Assembly: GCF_014137865.1 (NCBI RefSeq)
Contig: NZ_JACGWU010000003.1
Coordinates: forward strand, 169,431-233,430
DNA length: 64,000 bases
Direction of reading: 5' to 3'
From: Alpinimonas psychrophila
GTDB lineage: Bacteria > Actinomycetota > Actinomycetes > Actinomycetales > Microbacteriaceae
Every line of letters begins with the position of its first letter. The first letter of the stretch is position 1. A program made the position numbers and the translations under genes. The notes under the pieces are model-generated. The model was not told where the DNA came from. It ran no database searches and saw only the letters and a program-made list of their open reading frames with translations. Of the stretch, positions 1-9,026 are shown one piece after another.

Positions 1-514
1 TTAATTGGCGAACGGTGGGCCAAGAATCTGAAACTAGGGATTGTTCTTTTTCAAGTAAAACCAGGAGAACTTTCTGGCTGATGTTGCACGCTATACCAAC
101 TTTGGCAATGATGTCGGATGCTCTTTCCGAAGGCCCTCCTGCATAAGCATTGCAAAGCCTTGGTTGGGCAGACATATTCGGTGTCGATTGATAAAAGTCC
201 TTGAGGCAGACGTCAGAAATCGTTGTTGATCCAAACGGTGCTCCCGCTGCGTGTGATGGTTGCCCGTTGTTGATGGTGCACGACGGAACTTGCTTGTTCA
301 GAAAGTCCTGAACTACCACGGCCGACATGGCACTGCCGTTAAAAAACACATCGTCACTAATGATGTTACCGGCGTTGAACTGACTCAAATCTGCCGCTGT
401 GGCCGAGGACTGCGTTGCTAGGGGGTTAATGCCTCCAAATCCTGAAATGACCAATGTGCATGCCAGAAAGATTCCTCCAGTGGCTAGCCAAATCGCTCGG
501 CGTAAAGAACTCAT
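1..514 (-). CDS. secreted actinobacterial protein, 3' end outside window (partial)
   Basis: The reading frame starts at an ATG at 514 and stays open to the window edge (171 codons seen). It begins with a signal peptide: Arg-Arg, then a hydrophobic stretch at residues 7-30 (ATGGIFLACTLVISGFGG), then an Ala-Thr-Ser-rich region. The exported part has the pattern of a family of large secreted actinobacterial proteins often annotated as hemagglutinin or cell-wall-associated: NIISDDVFFN, a QDFLN motif, several Cys, then ACNISQKVLLVLLEKEQSLV. In that family this N-terminal module precedes repeat or cell-wall-binding domains, which would lie left of the window. The family assignment is from memory of the motif; function is unknown. 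It neighbours glycan genes on the same strand, separated by 147 bases. Confidence 0.7.
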   Translation of the reverse strand, partial: MSSLRRAIWLATGGIFLACTLVISGFGGINPLATQSSATAADLSQFNAGNIISDDVFFNGSAMSAVVVQDFLNKQVPSCTINNGQPSHAAGAPFGSTTISDVCLKDFYQSTPNMSAQPRLCNAYAGGPSERASDIIAKVGIACNISQKVLLVLLEKEQSLVSDSWPTVRQL

Positions 515-661
515 ATCTTCAAATTGTAAACGCAAAAATCAATATTTGCTTTGAAGTTGCGCGTGTGGTGACCTTTTTTAGGTTGCCGTCTTGCGGGAGA
601 AGTTTCAGGTCGCTCTCGCGCGGAGTTTGGGCGATTACTACTCTTACGGGCTCTGATTGAA

Positions 662-1066
662 TCAGTCTTCATCCGCAACGGGCAACGAGGCAGAATCATC
701 CGAGGTATTTCCGAGACACTTTTCTTGAAGGTTTTCGACTCGGAGCTCAACGACGATCAGACGTTCGACAATCGCACGGTTGTGCGATTCAAGCTGCGTG
801 AGTTCGGAGCTGTGCTGGAGAGCGACTAGGAATAGTGTGAACAAGCTCACAAAAAATACGAGGTTTACAGGAACTTCGAAGCCCAGCGCCCGAGAAAGTA
901 TTTGAAGGGTTGAGGGAAAGACACTGATGACAATCGCAAATATTCCGGCGATGAGCCACCACCCTGCGTGCCGTTCTCTGAGGTGTCGGCGCCGAAGCAT
1001 CTCGATGACGATTCCAAACGTCGCCAGAGCCGCAACGATGCCGAGGGTGTATTGAACGGGGCTCAA
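662..1066 (-). CDS. DUF2304 family membrane protein
   Basis: A 134-residue protein starting at a TTG that overlaps the TGA stop of the upstream glycosyltransferase (TTGA). The longer frame reaching 1402 is only antisense-like extension inside the glycosyltransferase. Three hydrophobic segments are seen: after SPVQYTLGIVAALATFG, at WWLIAGIFAIVISVF, and at VNLVFFVSLFTLFLVAL, followed by a helical, Glu/Arg-rich tail (residues about 88-120). This is the usual topology and size of DUF2304 proteins. These are commonly coupled to a family-2 glycosyltransferase, exactly as here, and may help assemble or anchor a polyprenyl-linked sugar transfer step. That role is inference from context. The Shine-Dalgarno is weak, so translation probably depends on coupling to the upstream gene. 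Confidence 0.7.
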   Translation of the reverse strand: MSPVQYTLGIVAALATFGIVIEMLRRRHLRERHAGWWLIAGIFAIVISVFPSTLQILSRALGFEVPVNLVFFVSLFTLFLVALQHSSELTQLESHNRAIVERLIVVELRVENLQEKCLGNTSDDSASLPVADED

Positions 1067-1851
1067 GAAAATTGTCCATTTCGTGACGTCACGGGAGGTC
1101 GCAGGAATGCGAAAAGTATGGCCACGCCGACTCGTACGAGAAAGACGGACGCTTTCAGTGAGCCGTGGGACGGCGTTCCCCCTGCGCGAGTGCGCATTGC
1201 TACAGGAACCTGCGTGATTCTGAAACCGACGCGAGCGGCAATAACCAATGACTCGACGGTGTCTCCAAGGTACTCGGCGGGATAATTCTCCGCGAAAAGC
1301 CGAACCGCTCGTGGTCCGGAAGCCCGGAACCCGGAGGTGGTGTCCGTAAGTTTCGAGTGTGCTGAGCGGCTCAAAATTTTGGCCAAGATAACGATGGCCC
1401 ATTTGCGGGGTCCTCGGGCTTCGTACTCTCCCGATCCAGCAAATCGCGCACCCAATACAAGGTCAGCATTTCGCAGTTCAGCTACCAGCCGCGAAACATC
1501 ATCTGGGTTGTGTTGTCCATCAGCATCAACTTGCACCACGTTTTCGAAGTCATTTGCCAAGGCATAGTTGAAGCCGACGCGCATGGCCCCCCCCACGCCC
1601 AAGTTGTATGGCAAGGTCGCCACGATGGCCCCGGCGGACCGTGATATTTGGCTCGTTCTGTCGCGCGAGCCGTCATCGACCACGAGGCACTTGATGCCCG
1701 GGTTTGTCTTGAAGACTTCTGCTAGGACGCCACCGATGGCGGCTTCTTCGTTGAACGCAGGCATCACGATGAGCGTTTTCCTGAGATCTACCACCATGTT
1801 CAGAATCTTAGCAATCGGGGGCTCATTATTTAGATCTGAGGTTGTGCTCAT
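1063..1851 (-). CDS. family-2 glycosyltransferase (polyprenyl-phosphate mannose synthase type)
   Basis: A 262-residue GT2 protein. The nucleotide-sugar-binding start (LIVMPAFNEEAAIGGVLAEV) follows a 25-residue leader; VVDDGSRDRT and the DXD-like VQVDADGQHNPDD are present, then TSGFRASGPRAV. This is the pattern of dolichyl/polyprenyl-phosphate sugar synthases, which load a sugar onto a lipid phosphate at the inner membrane face. The annotated start overlaps the 3' end of fcl by 26 bases; an alternative ATG at 1797 (MVVDLRK) would avoid the overlap but has no clear ribosome site either. It is coupled to the DUF2304 membrane protein downstream. Acceptor and sugar cannot be read from sequence; location next to fcl makes a fucose or other surface-glycan sugar possible. 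Confidence 0.75.
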   Translation of the reverse strand: MSTTSDLNNEPPIAKILNMVVDLRKTLIVMPAFNEEAAIGGVLAEVFKTNPGIKCLVVDDGSRDRTSQISRSAGAIVATLPYNLGVGGAMRVGFNYALANDFENVVQVDADGQHNPDDVSRLVAELRNADLVLGARFAGSGEYEARGPRKWAIVILAKILSRSAHSKLTDTTSGFRASGPRAVRLFAENYPAEYLGDTVESLVIAARVGFRITQVPVAMRTRAGGTPSHGSLKASVFLVRVGVAILFAFLRPPVTSRNGQFS

Positions 1852-2803
1852 GTTCCAGGAACCATCGATAGGTGATTTCGAGGCCGTCTTCCAAGGAAAC
1901 GTGGGGCCTCCAGCCCAATGCTTTCAATCGAGAAACGTCCAGGAGTTTTCGTGGAGTTCCATCGGGCTTGCTCCTGTCTTGCGAAATCGTCCCTGAGTAA
2001 CCGACGACTCCCGCGACGAGTTCGCTAAGGTCGCGAATCGAAATATCGTCTCCGAACCCCACATTTATGATTTCCGGGGAATCATAGTTTTCTAGTAAGA
2101 AAAAGCATGCGCGTGCCAAGTCGTCGACATAAAGGAATTCACGACGAGGGGTTCCTGTTCCCCACACAGAAACATCGTTGATTCCCGAGAGTTTTGCTTC
2201 ATGGAAACGACGAATGATGCCGGGGAGCACGTGAGAATTCTGGGGGTGAAAATTATCACCGGGGCCGTAGAGATTAGTGGGCATAGCACTAATCCAACGA
2301 CGTCCATATTGACGGCGCGAAGCTTGGACGTGCATAATTCCGGCGATTTTTGCAATCGCATACGAGTCGTTTGTGGATTCAAGTGCCCCCGTGAGAAGTG
2401 ACTCTTCTCTAATTGGCTGGGTTGCAAACTTGGGATAAATACAGGAAGAACCGAGAAAGAGGAGACGGTCAACGTCAACCGAATTTGCGGCATCCATCAT
2501 GTTGACTTGAATTTGCAAGTTGTCGCTCAAGAACTCGGCAGGGTAAGAGTTGTTTGCAAGGATGCCACCGACTCTCGCGGCAGCATCGATTACGACGGTC
2601 GGTCGTTGTGTGGCGAAGAACGTAAAAACTGCGTCGCGGTTCCTCAAATCCAGTTCCGCAGATGTTGCACCGATCAGGTTTGTAAAACCTTTTCTATGAA
2701 GTTCACGCCAAATCGCCCCGCCCACAAGACCACGGTGGCCGGCCACATAAACAAGGCTGTTTCTTTCTAGCGGGAAAGCGGGGGAATGTGGCTCAGTCAT
2801 CAT
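1826..2803 (-). CDS. fcl: GDP-L-fucose synthase
   Basis: Short-chain dehydrogenase of about 325 residues that makes GDP-L-fucose from GDP-4-keto-6-deoxymannose by 3,5-epimerisation and 4-reduction with NADPH. Seen: N-terminal Rossmann motif VAGHRGLVGGAI, then AARVGGILANN, LGSSCIYPK (Ser), and a Tyr-X3-Lys catalytic pair in DSYAIAKIAGI; TNLYGPGDNFHP and PRREFLYVDDLA are family hallmarks. The start is placed at the ATG pair 2803/2800 after AAGAGAACTGAGA; the longer frame to 2857 adds a basic peptide untypical of the family. The gene reads away from gmd, but gmd is only 1 kb to the right, so both GDP-fucose enzymes are present. The 3' end overlaps the next glycosyltransferase. Confidence 0.92.
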   Translation of the reverse strand: MMTEPHSPAFPLERNSLVYVAGHRGLVGGAIWRELHRKGFTNLIGATSAELDLRNRDAVFTFFATQRPTVVIDAAARVGGILANNSYPAEFLSDNLQIQVNMMDAANSVDVDRLLFLGSSCIYPKFATQPIREESLLTGALESTNDSYAIAKIAGIMHVQASRRQYGRRWISAMPTNLYGPGDNFHPQNSHVLPGIIRRFHEAKLSGINDVSVWGTGTPRREFLYVDDLARACFFLLENYDSPEIINVGFGDDISIRDLSELVAGVVGYSGTISQDRSKPDGTPRKLLDVSRLKALGWRPHVSLEDGLEITYRWFLEHEHNLRSK

Positions 2804-2897
2804 TCTCAGTTCTCTTGTGCAGCGACGAAAGTGCCGACGGGGAAAGGGGCTGTCCAATAGAGTCTATGACGAGACCAGTGATAGAAAGACGGTATAC

Positions 2898-3674
2898 GTG
2901 AGCACACGCAATCCCAGAATATTGGTCGTTCTGCCGACCCTTGGGGATCGAATTGAGTCCCTTCGCGAGACGTTGGCGACAATTGAGGCGCAGAAGCTTG
3001 ACGTCAGCCTGCGTCTCGTTCTCGTCGCCCCCGTGGGGGCAACAGAGGCGCGGGGACTTGCCAGAGAATTCGGTGGGACGGTGATTGATGATCCCAAAAC
3101 TGGTATTTCCGCGGCTATCAACTGCGGCATCATGGCACGACAGGATGAGGAATTTTACGCGTGGATGGGAGACGACGATCTCTTTAGAGCTGGAGGCTTG
3201 AAACGTCTCCAAGATCTTCTCGATGCATCACCCAAAGCAATAGTTTCTTACGGTGGCTGTGACTACATTGATCCCAAGGGCAAGATTCTAGCCCGAAGCC
3301 GAGCGGGCAAACTCGCGCAATTCCTCCTTCCCTGGGGCCCCGATTTGATTCCCCACCCGGGGGCGATGATTCGTCTCGATGACCTTGAAGTGATTGGAAT
3401 GTTCGACACGTCACTCAAATACGCCATGGATCTCGATGCTTTCTTGAAGCTTCAAAAACGTGGAAAATTTGTGTCAACCAGATTTCCCGTATCGGCATTT
3501 CGGTGGCATCCGAATTCCCTCACTGTGGCAAATCGCCTCGACTCCAGTTTGGAGTCTGAAGCGGTTAAAACGCGACACCTTCCTGCCGCCGTTCGACCGT
3601 TCAGATTTATCTGGCAATATCCGATTCGCTGGGCATCGGCTTTCGCTGCAACGCGAGTGAGCGGGAGAGCATAG
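2898..3674 (+). CDS. family-2-like glycosyltransferase
   Basis: A 258-residue protein starting at GTG 2898 (VSTRNPRILVVLPTLGDR). The frame extends upstream to 2817, but that part overlaps the divergent fcl start and is Arg/Lys-rich noise. Seen: the GT-A entry RILVVLPTLGDRIESLRETL, an aspartate cluster YAWMGDDDL acting as DXD, then VSYGGCDYIDPKG and a late FRWHPNSLT motif. This is a short GT2-like inverting glycosyltransferase, presumably cytoplasmic and acting in the surface-glycan pathway. Donor and acceptor are unknown. It is divergent from fcl with 94 bases between start codons, a likely bidirectional promoter, and lies 93 bases upstream of gmd on the same strand. Confidence 0.65.
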   Translation: MSTRNPRILVVLPTLGDRIESLRETLATIEAQKLDVSLRLVLVAPVGATEARGLAREFGGTVIDDPKTGISAAINCGIMARQDEEFYAWMGDDDLFRAGGLKRLQDLLDASPKAIVSYGGCDYIDPKGKILARSRAGKLAQFLLPWGPDLIPHPGAMIRLDDLEVIGMFDTSLKYAMDLDAFLKLQKRGKFVSTRFPVSAFRWHPNSLTVANRLDSSLESEAVKTRHLPAAVRPFRFIWQYPIRWASAFAATRVSGRA

Positions 3675-3767
3675 AGTTCTCTGCGGTATCGTTGAGAAGC
3701 CGCATTCAGCCCCGGCAAAATGTTTGCCAGCTCTTTCTAGGACTTGGCGTGACAAGGAAGAGCAGAT

Positions 3768-4799
3768 ATGCCTGAGAACACGACAAAGCGAGCGTTAATT
3801 ACCGGGATTACCGGCCAAGACGGCAGTTATCTTGCCGAATTGCTGCTGTCGAAAGGTTATGAAGTTCACGGGGTCATTCGCCGAGCGTCTACTTTTAATA
3901 CCTCGCGAATTGACCACCTTTACAGTGACCCTCACTTGGCTGGAACGAAGCTATTTTTGCATTACGGCGACTTGAGTGATGGCACGCGACTCGTTACGCT
4001 CCTCGATGCTGTAAAGCCTCATGAGGTCTACAATCTTGCCGCTCAGTCCCACGTTCGGGTTAGTTTTGATGAGCCTGAGTTCACTGGAAATACAACGGGT
4101 CTCGGCTCAATTCGGCTTCTTGAGGCAATTAGGATGGCGGGCTTCAACTCAAAATTTTATCAGGCATCTAGCTCCGAGATGTTCGGCGCAACAGCGCCGC
4201 CTCAGAACGAAGAAACTGCTTTTTACCCTCGCTCCCCTTATGGTGCCGCCAAATTGTATTCATACTGGATTACCCGCAATTATCGCGAGGGTTATGGGAT
4301 GTTTGCCGTTAACGGCATTTTGTTCAACCATGAGTCTCCTCGACGCGGTGAAACTTTTGTCACACGCAAGATTACGCGGGCTGTCGCGCGGATAAAGGCG
4401 GGGGTGCAGGATTCCCTTTTCATGGGGAATCTAGATGCGGTGCGTGACTGGGGGTACGCGCCCGAATACGTTGAAGCAATGTGGCTGATGTTGCAAGTCG
4501 ATCAGCCGGATGATTACGTCGTGGCGACAGGCACGGACTATACCGTGAAGGATTTTCTGAGATTCTCCTTCGAGCACGCGGGGCTGGATTGGGAAAAGTA
4601 TGTCAAATTTGACGAGCGCTATCTCCGGCCAACGGAGGTTGACGCTCTTGTCGGTGACGCGACGCGTGCCCGAACCAAGCTCGGGTGGACCCCCAAGATT
4701 ATGACGCCTGAACTCGCGCGAATCATGGTCGATGCTGATGTCGAGGAACTTGCAGTCACGGGGAAACCTTGGATCGACAAGGTCGTCAAACACTCGTGA
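3768..4799 (+). CDS. gmd: GDP-mannose 4,6-dehydratase
   Basis: A 343-residue NAD(P)-dependent dehydratase converting GDP-mannose to GDP-4-keto-6-deoxymannose, the substrate of fcl. Seen: [50 protein letters not shown], the Ser of ASSSEMFG and the Tyr-X3-Lys in [15 protein letters not shown], then [20 protein letters not shown], and LGNLDAxRDWG-type [21 protein letters not shown]. Full length for the family. The start follows AAGGAAGAG at a good distance. The downstream ABC flippase begins 23 bases after the stop, so the two are probably cotranscribed. No key residue is missing. Confidence 0.95.
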   Translation: MPENTTKRALITGITGQDGSYLAELLLSKGYEVHGVIRRASTFNTSRIDHLYSDPHLAGTKLFLHYGDLSDGTRLVTLLDAVKPHEVYNLAAQSHVRVSFDEPEFTGNTTGLGSIRLLEAIRMAGFNSKFYQASSSEMFGATAPPQNEETAFYPRSPYGAAKLYSYWITRNYREGYGMFAVNGILFNHESPRRGETFVTRKITRAVARIKAGVQDSLFMGNLDAVRDWGYAPEYVEAMWLMLQVDQPDDYVVATGTDYTVKDFLRFSFEHAGLDWEKYVKFDERYLRPTEVDALVGDATRARTKLGWTPKIMTPELARIMVDADVEELAVTGKPWIDKVVKHS

Positions 4800-4822
4800 C
4801 AATTATTCGAAGGGTCCTCTAG

Positions 4823-6670
4823 ATGTTTGCGGCAATCGGCAGATCCTTGAGCTTCATGTCGAAGCGAGAACGGATTGTGTTCTTCGTCCTTGTGGGGATT
4901 CGTGCATTGTCAGGCTTGCTTGACGTCTTGGGAATTGCGTTGATTGCACTACTCGCCGGGCTCGCTGCCAGCAATCTAGATTCTGCTCACCCTTTAGTGA
5001 TTTTCGGTTACTCGCTTCCTGCCGTTTCGCAAGGAACTCTAGTAATTTTGGTTGTCTGCGTCTTGGCAGTTTTCGCCGTCAAAGCAGTTGTCGCCGTTTC
5101 TTTGGGACGAGCTATATCGACTTTCTTGGCGCGCATAGAAAGTGAGAAAGCTGTCGAAATTGCGCGTTATTTGTTCACCGGAAACTTGGCAAAGCTTCAA
5201 CGGCTAAACAAGGGGGAGATTGTTTGGTCGGTCATGGGGTCGACGTCTTTTGCATTCTCGGGATTGCTGTCGAGCCTTTCGACATTTTTTTCTGAAGGCA
5301 TTTTGCTGATTTTGGTTGCCGGTACATTTTTTGCCGTCGATCCGATTGCCACAATTTATGTTTTTCTTTACTTTGGCCTGATTATTGCAGCGATTCAACT
5401 TGTCGTTGGTCGCGCACTAAAGAAGGCGGGAAATGACTCGGCGAAGGGAAACATGCAAAGCATGGTCGTCATTGACGATGTCCTCGGTGCATTTCGCGAA
5501 GTTACAATTTTCAACAAACAGGATTTTTTCGTAGAAAAATTTGGGGTCGCTCGTTCTCGGCTTGCCTCAAGTACGGGGACGCTTAACTTTCTCGCAGGGA
5601 TGCCGCGCTACGTTGTTGAAACTGCATTGATGCTCGGCGTTGTCATCTTTGTGGGCTTTCAATTCGTGTCGGGGCAACTCGGCTCGGGGCTTGTTACTGT
5701 CGGGGTATTCCTGACCGGGGGAGTTCGCATTATGGCATCCTTGCTTCCGCTTCAGAACGCGGTCGCAATGGTGACAAACCAAATTGACCAGTCGCGAATG
5801 GCGCAAGATTTGCTCATGGAGGCGAGAGCCGAAGTCCGCACACCTTCACAATCGTCGGAAGCGCACGAAACCTCCGAGGTGACTCAAGCGCAACCTAACT
5901 CAGCCAGTCCTCAAGTTGTTGGAGGGCTCGAGATTGTAATGGATGGGGTGACATTTAGCTATGCAGAGGCGAGTTCACCGGCGCTAAATGGTGTTTCTTT
6001 GCACATCACCAGTGGGCAACATGTAGCCGTTATCGGCCCGTCGGGTGCAGGTAAGACCACAATCGTTGATGTCATTCTCGGGTTGATTGAGCCAACAACC
6101 GGGAGAGTTTCGATCGTCGGACATTCTGTTGGGTCAGGTTCACTTATCGAACAGGGTCTTGTCGCTTACGTTCCACAGAGCCCAGGAATCGTCTCAGGTT
6201 CGATAGCGGAAAATGTTGCACTGGGGACGAAGGTCGAAAATATTGATGAGCAGGCTGTCCTGCGCGCACTTGACGCGGCGAATTTATCAGAATTTGTCAA
6301 CGGCCTTCCGGAGGGAATGTACACATCGGTCGGAAACCAGGCCGATTCCCTAAGTGGTGGCCAAATTCAGCGGCTGGGACTCGCGCGAGCATTGTATGGA
6401 AAACCGAGACTCATCGTATTGGACGAGGCAACGAGCGCCCTCGACGCGGGATCAGAGGCGTTCATTTCTTCGAGTTTGAAGAACCTTGGAAACGAAGTCA
6501 CGGTAATCGTCATTGCCCATAGGCTTTCGACGGTTCAGCACTCCGATGTGGTCTACGTTGTTGAAAATGGCCGCATAACTTCCTCAGGGTCCTTTATGCA
6601 TTTGAGGAACACGGTACCCATGGTTGCGGAATATGTGAAGTTGATGTCGTTCGAGGAAACGTCGGATTAG
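4823..6670 (+). CDS. ABC transporter, fused permease and ATPase (glycan flippase type)
   Basis: A 615-residue half-transporter. The N-terminal 320 residues carry about six hydrophobic helices; the C-terminal half is a nucleotide-binding domain with Walker A GPSGAGKTT, Q-loop near YVPQSPGIV, signature LSGGQIQRLGLARAL, Walker B RLIVLDEATSALD and the H-loop VIAHRLSTV. Between them is an unusual Ser/Thr/Gln-rich linker (about residues 335-365). It resembles PglK/MsbA-like exporters that flip lipid-linked oligosaccharides across the membrane. Position directly after gmd and within a glycan locus supports that role; no Wzx flippase is visible in the window. Its stop codon overlaps the stop of the convergent gene to the right by 4 bases. 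Confidence 0.8.
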   Translation: MFAAIGRSLSFMSKRERIVFFVLVGIRALSGLLDVLGIALIALLAGLAASNLDSAHPLVIFGYSLPAVSQGTLVILVVCVLAVFAVKAVVAVSLGRAISTFLARIESEKAVEIARYLFTGNLAKLQRLNKGEIVWSVMGSTSFAFSGLLSSLSTFFSEGILLILVAGTFFAVDPIATIYVFLYFGLIIAAIQLVVGRALKKAGNDSAKGNMQSMVVIDDVLGAFREVTIFNKQDFFVEKFGVARSRLASSTGTLNFLAGMPRYVVETALMLGVVIFVGFQFVSGQLGSGLVTVGVFLTGGVRIMASLLPLQNAVAMVTNQIDQSRMAQDLLMEARAEVRTPSQSSEAHETSEVTQAQPNSASPQVVGGLEIVMDGVTFSYAEASSPALNGVSLHITSGQHVAVIGPSGAGKTTIVDVILGLIEPTTGRVSIVGHSVGSGSLIEQGLVAYVPQSPGIVSGSIAENVALGTKVENIDEQAVLRALDAANLSEFVNGLPEGMYTSVGNQADSLSGGQIQRLGLARALYGKPRLIVLDEATSALDAGSEAFISSSLKNLGNEVTVIVIAHRLSTVQHSDVVYVVENGRITSSGSFMHLRNTVPMVAEYVKLMSFEETSD

Positions 6671-7671
6671 GCGTTGGGGCGGAGAGCATTTCGGGAAGCA
6701 ACCGCTATCAAAATGAGCGAGCTGATCCATAGTCTGCTGACGAAACCAATGAGGCCGTTGCCGCGTTTCTTCGCTCGTTTTTGAAGTGAGACATCGTTTT
6801 GGAGTAGGCCATCCATTCTTGCTAACGCGTTGACGTAGGGCTGGTACACCCCGTTTCGAAGCACGGAGTTCATGGGTGAGCCATAGGTGAGCTGACTAGA
6901 TGTAAACCACGGTCCGACTTTGCGGAGACCATGAAAATGGAAAAAGATCAACATCTGCCCATCTGCGAACACTGACCCGCCGAGTTGGGTTGTCCTATGC
7001 CGGCGCGTGTTCCACGGTGCGAGATTGAACCCGGCAGACTCGAGTATTTTAACACCGGGAAAATTTGGGAACGAATTGAGGTAGCCTTGATCAGCGTACT
7101 TGTCGGCTTCGGGCTTATCTGAGCACCATTCCAATGTGCGATCTGAATACCAGTCGAGCACGGCTCTGCCCGCGTCGTCATCGCGAAAACCAACCCAGCC
7201 AACATTAAATCGACCATATTTTGCCAAGTTGGCTGCGACGTTGTCGGGATAACGATGTTCAATGATTCCGACAGACTCGCTGCCTAGGTCATTAATGACA
7301 AGGTTGGGGGAAGAGAAAAAGTACAAGTCTGCGTCGAGGTAGATCGCAATGGAACCAGGCGTTTCCAGCTTTTCCATGACGAATTTGATGAGCAGGGGAG
7401 TGCATGTGAAGTAGTACTCCATGTGGGAGCGTTGCGACCGCAGAGGTGCAAGACGCGGCTCGCTCTCTTCGATTTCGGTGATGCTGATGATAAATACGTT
7501 TTCAGGTGCGTGTGCCTTTAGGTACTCGCTTGTAGTTTCGTCAAGAGCGAGGACATAAATGGGTGAATTGTCTCCATGTTCCCGGAGCGATTCAATAAGT
7601 ACTAGTCCACGTGAGAGGTAGCCACTATCAAAATAGGTGCAGTACACCCTTTCATTTGCCGATTCCGTCAT
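6667..7671 (-). CDS. glycosyltransferase, GT8-like nucleotide-diphospho-sugar transferase
   Basis: A 334-residue protein starting at ATG 7671, four bases after the stop of the UDP-sugar dehydrogenase; the longer frame to 7722 overlaps that gene. Seen: VYCTYFDSGYLSRGLVLIESL at the N-terminus, AIYLDADLYFFSSP with the DXD metal-binding motif, then NVGWVGFRDDDAGRAVLDW and a late HFHGLRKVG. These are the order and spacing of GT-A fold transferases of GT8 type. The C-terminus ends with a basic patch and a hydrophobic segment (LWISSLILIAVA), so it may be membrane-associated. Donor could be the uronic-type sugar produced by the upstream dehydrogenase, but that is only inferred from operon position. 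Confidence 0.65.
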   Translation of the reverse strand: MTESANERVYCTYFDSGYLSRGLVLIESLREHGDNSPIYVLALDETTSEYLKAHAPENVFIISITEIEESEPRLAPLRSQRSHMEYYFTCTPLLIKFVMEKLETPGSIAIYLDADLYFFSSPNLVINDLGSESVGIIEHRYPDNVAANLAKYGRFNVGWVGFRDDDAGRAVLDWYSDRTLEWCSDKPEADKYADQGYLNSFPNFPGVKILESAGFNLAPWNTRRHRTTQLGGSVFADGQMLIFFHFHGLRKVGPWFTSSQLTYGSPMNSVLRNGVYQPYVNALARMDGLLQNDVSLQKRAKKRGNGLIGFVSRLWISSLILIAVASRNALRPNA

Positions 7672-7675
7672 AGCG

Positions 7676-8935
7676 CTACAGGCGTTCGATGTTAGAGCCG
7701 ACGAACTTGCCCGTTGTGTCAAGGACCGCCGTGGCGCAGGCGCCGATTTCTGAAGCAGCGTCGATGAATTCCTTGTGAGCTTGAACCACGATGGCGATGT
7801 CGGAGCCGGACAGTGCGGCTGTCAGGTTTGGCTCTCGGGGAACGGTGAGGCCGTTGACTACCCAGGACGGAACGTGCGGATCAAAATACGAAAGTGTCGC
7901 TCCCATGTCAAGCAGACGTTGCGCTAAAGGGACAGCTGGTGATTCACGCTTGTCGGAAATGTTTGACTTGTAGGTAACACCCAAGAGGAGAACTTTCGAC
8001 CCCTTTACGGCCTTTCCCTGGTTGTTGAGGAGGTCTTGAGCGCGACGGGCGACATAAGGAGGCATGCCGTGGTTTATTTCTTCGGCAAGTTCCACAAATC
8101 GGAAGGGCCTTTCAAGCTCGGCCCGAACCTTATACGCCAAGTAGTTGGGGTCAATTGGAATGCAATGGCCACCGACCCCAGCGCTAGGGGAGAACGATTG
8201 AAAACCAAACGGCTTTGTCTTGGCCAATTCGACGACATTCCAGATGTCGATGCCCATTGCGTGACAGAACTGAGCCATTTCGTTCACTAACGCAATATTG
8301 ATGTGTCGGTACGTATTCTCCAGCAGTTTTGCGGTCTCGGCTTCGCGCGTGCCCTTGGCGCGAACCACCTCGTTGATAAATTTCTCGTAGAACTCAACGG
8401 CCTTATCACCGCACACCTCAGTCACCCCGCCGACAATTTTGGGGGTGTTCCGAATTCCATAGATTGAGTTGCCGGGATCAATGCGTTCGGGTGAGAATGC
8501 CAAGAAGATATTTTGCCCGATAACCCGACCGGTCGTCTCAAGCAGGGGCTTTAGAATCTCATCTGTTGTTCCCGGGTACGTTGTCGATTCAAGGACAACA
8601 AGGAGATCGTTGTGAGCGTTCGCGGCGATGTCCCGTGACGCCCCGATGACAGCCCCTAGGTCAGGTTGACCCGAAGCATCCAAAGGAGTGGGAACGCAGA
8701 TAACAACGACATCGGTTGAGAAAATGCAGGAAGGGTCTGTGGTCGCAGAAAAACCCAAGCCAAGGAGTCGTGAAATATCTTGTGAATCTAGATCATCGAT
8801 GTGGCTCACGCCGGAGTTGAGATTCTCGACAATCGTTGCGTTGCGGTCGAGCCCGGTGACAGTGAGGCCGGCTTCTGAAGCTGCCACAGCGAGGGGAAGC
8901 CCAACGTAGCCAAGCCCGACAATGACAACTTTCAA
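7676..8935 (-). CDS. UDP-sugar 6-dehydrogenase (UDP-HexNAc dehydrogenase, WbpA/WecC type)
   Basis: A 419-residue NAD-dependent nucleotide-sugar dehydrogenase that oxidises C6 of a UDP-hexose to the uronic acid in two steps. Seen: Rossmann motif VVIVGLGYVGLPLAVA, CVPTPLDASGQPDL, LESTTYPGTT, AFSPERIDPGN, an ETAKLLENTYRHINIALVNE central helix, and the catalytic Cys in GVGGHCIPIDPNYLAYK. The PERIDPGN and GGHCIPIDP patterns fit UDP-N-acetylhexosamine dehydrogenases better than UDP-glucose dehydrogenase, so a UDP-GlcNAcA or UDP-ManNAcA type product is likely; the substrate cannot be fixed by reading. It heads a two-gene unit with the GT8-like transferase. Confidence 0.88.
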   Translation of the reverse strand: MKVVIVGLGYVGLPLAVAASEAGLTVTGLDRNATIVENLNSGVSHIDDLDSQDISRLLGLGFSATTDPSCIFSTDVVVICVPTPLDASGQPDLGAVIGASRDIAANAHNDLLVVLESTTYPGTTDEILKPLLETTGRVIGQNIFLAFSPERIDPGNSIYGIRNTPKIVGGVTEVCGDKAVEFYEKFINEVVRAKGTREAETAKLLENTYRHINIALVNEMAQFCHAMGIDIWNVVELAKTKPFGFQSFSPSAGVGGHCIPIDPNYLAYKVRAELERPFRFVELAEEINHGMPPYVARRAQDLLNNQGKAVKGSKVLLLGVTYKSNISDKRESPAVPLAQRLLDMGATLSYFDPHVPSWVVNGLTVPREPNLTAALSGSDIAIVVQAHKEFIDAASEIGACATAVLDTTGKFVGSNIERL

Positions 8936-9026
8936 TCCATTATCCTTAGGTTAGCCGGGTGCTCAAGAAGTAGGTTGTCTTTGAGAGCTAGCCGAGATTC
9001 AAGTCTATACAGATGGAGTTCGTTCA

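Noticed and set aside
662..1402. Long form of the DUF2304 frame (246 codons).
   Set aside because: The first 112 codons lie inside the glycosyltransferase in another frame and read as Arg/Ser-rich noise; TTG 1066 fits the family start.
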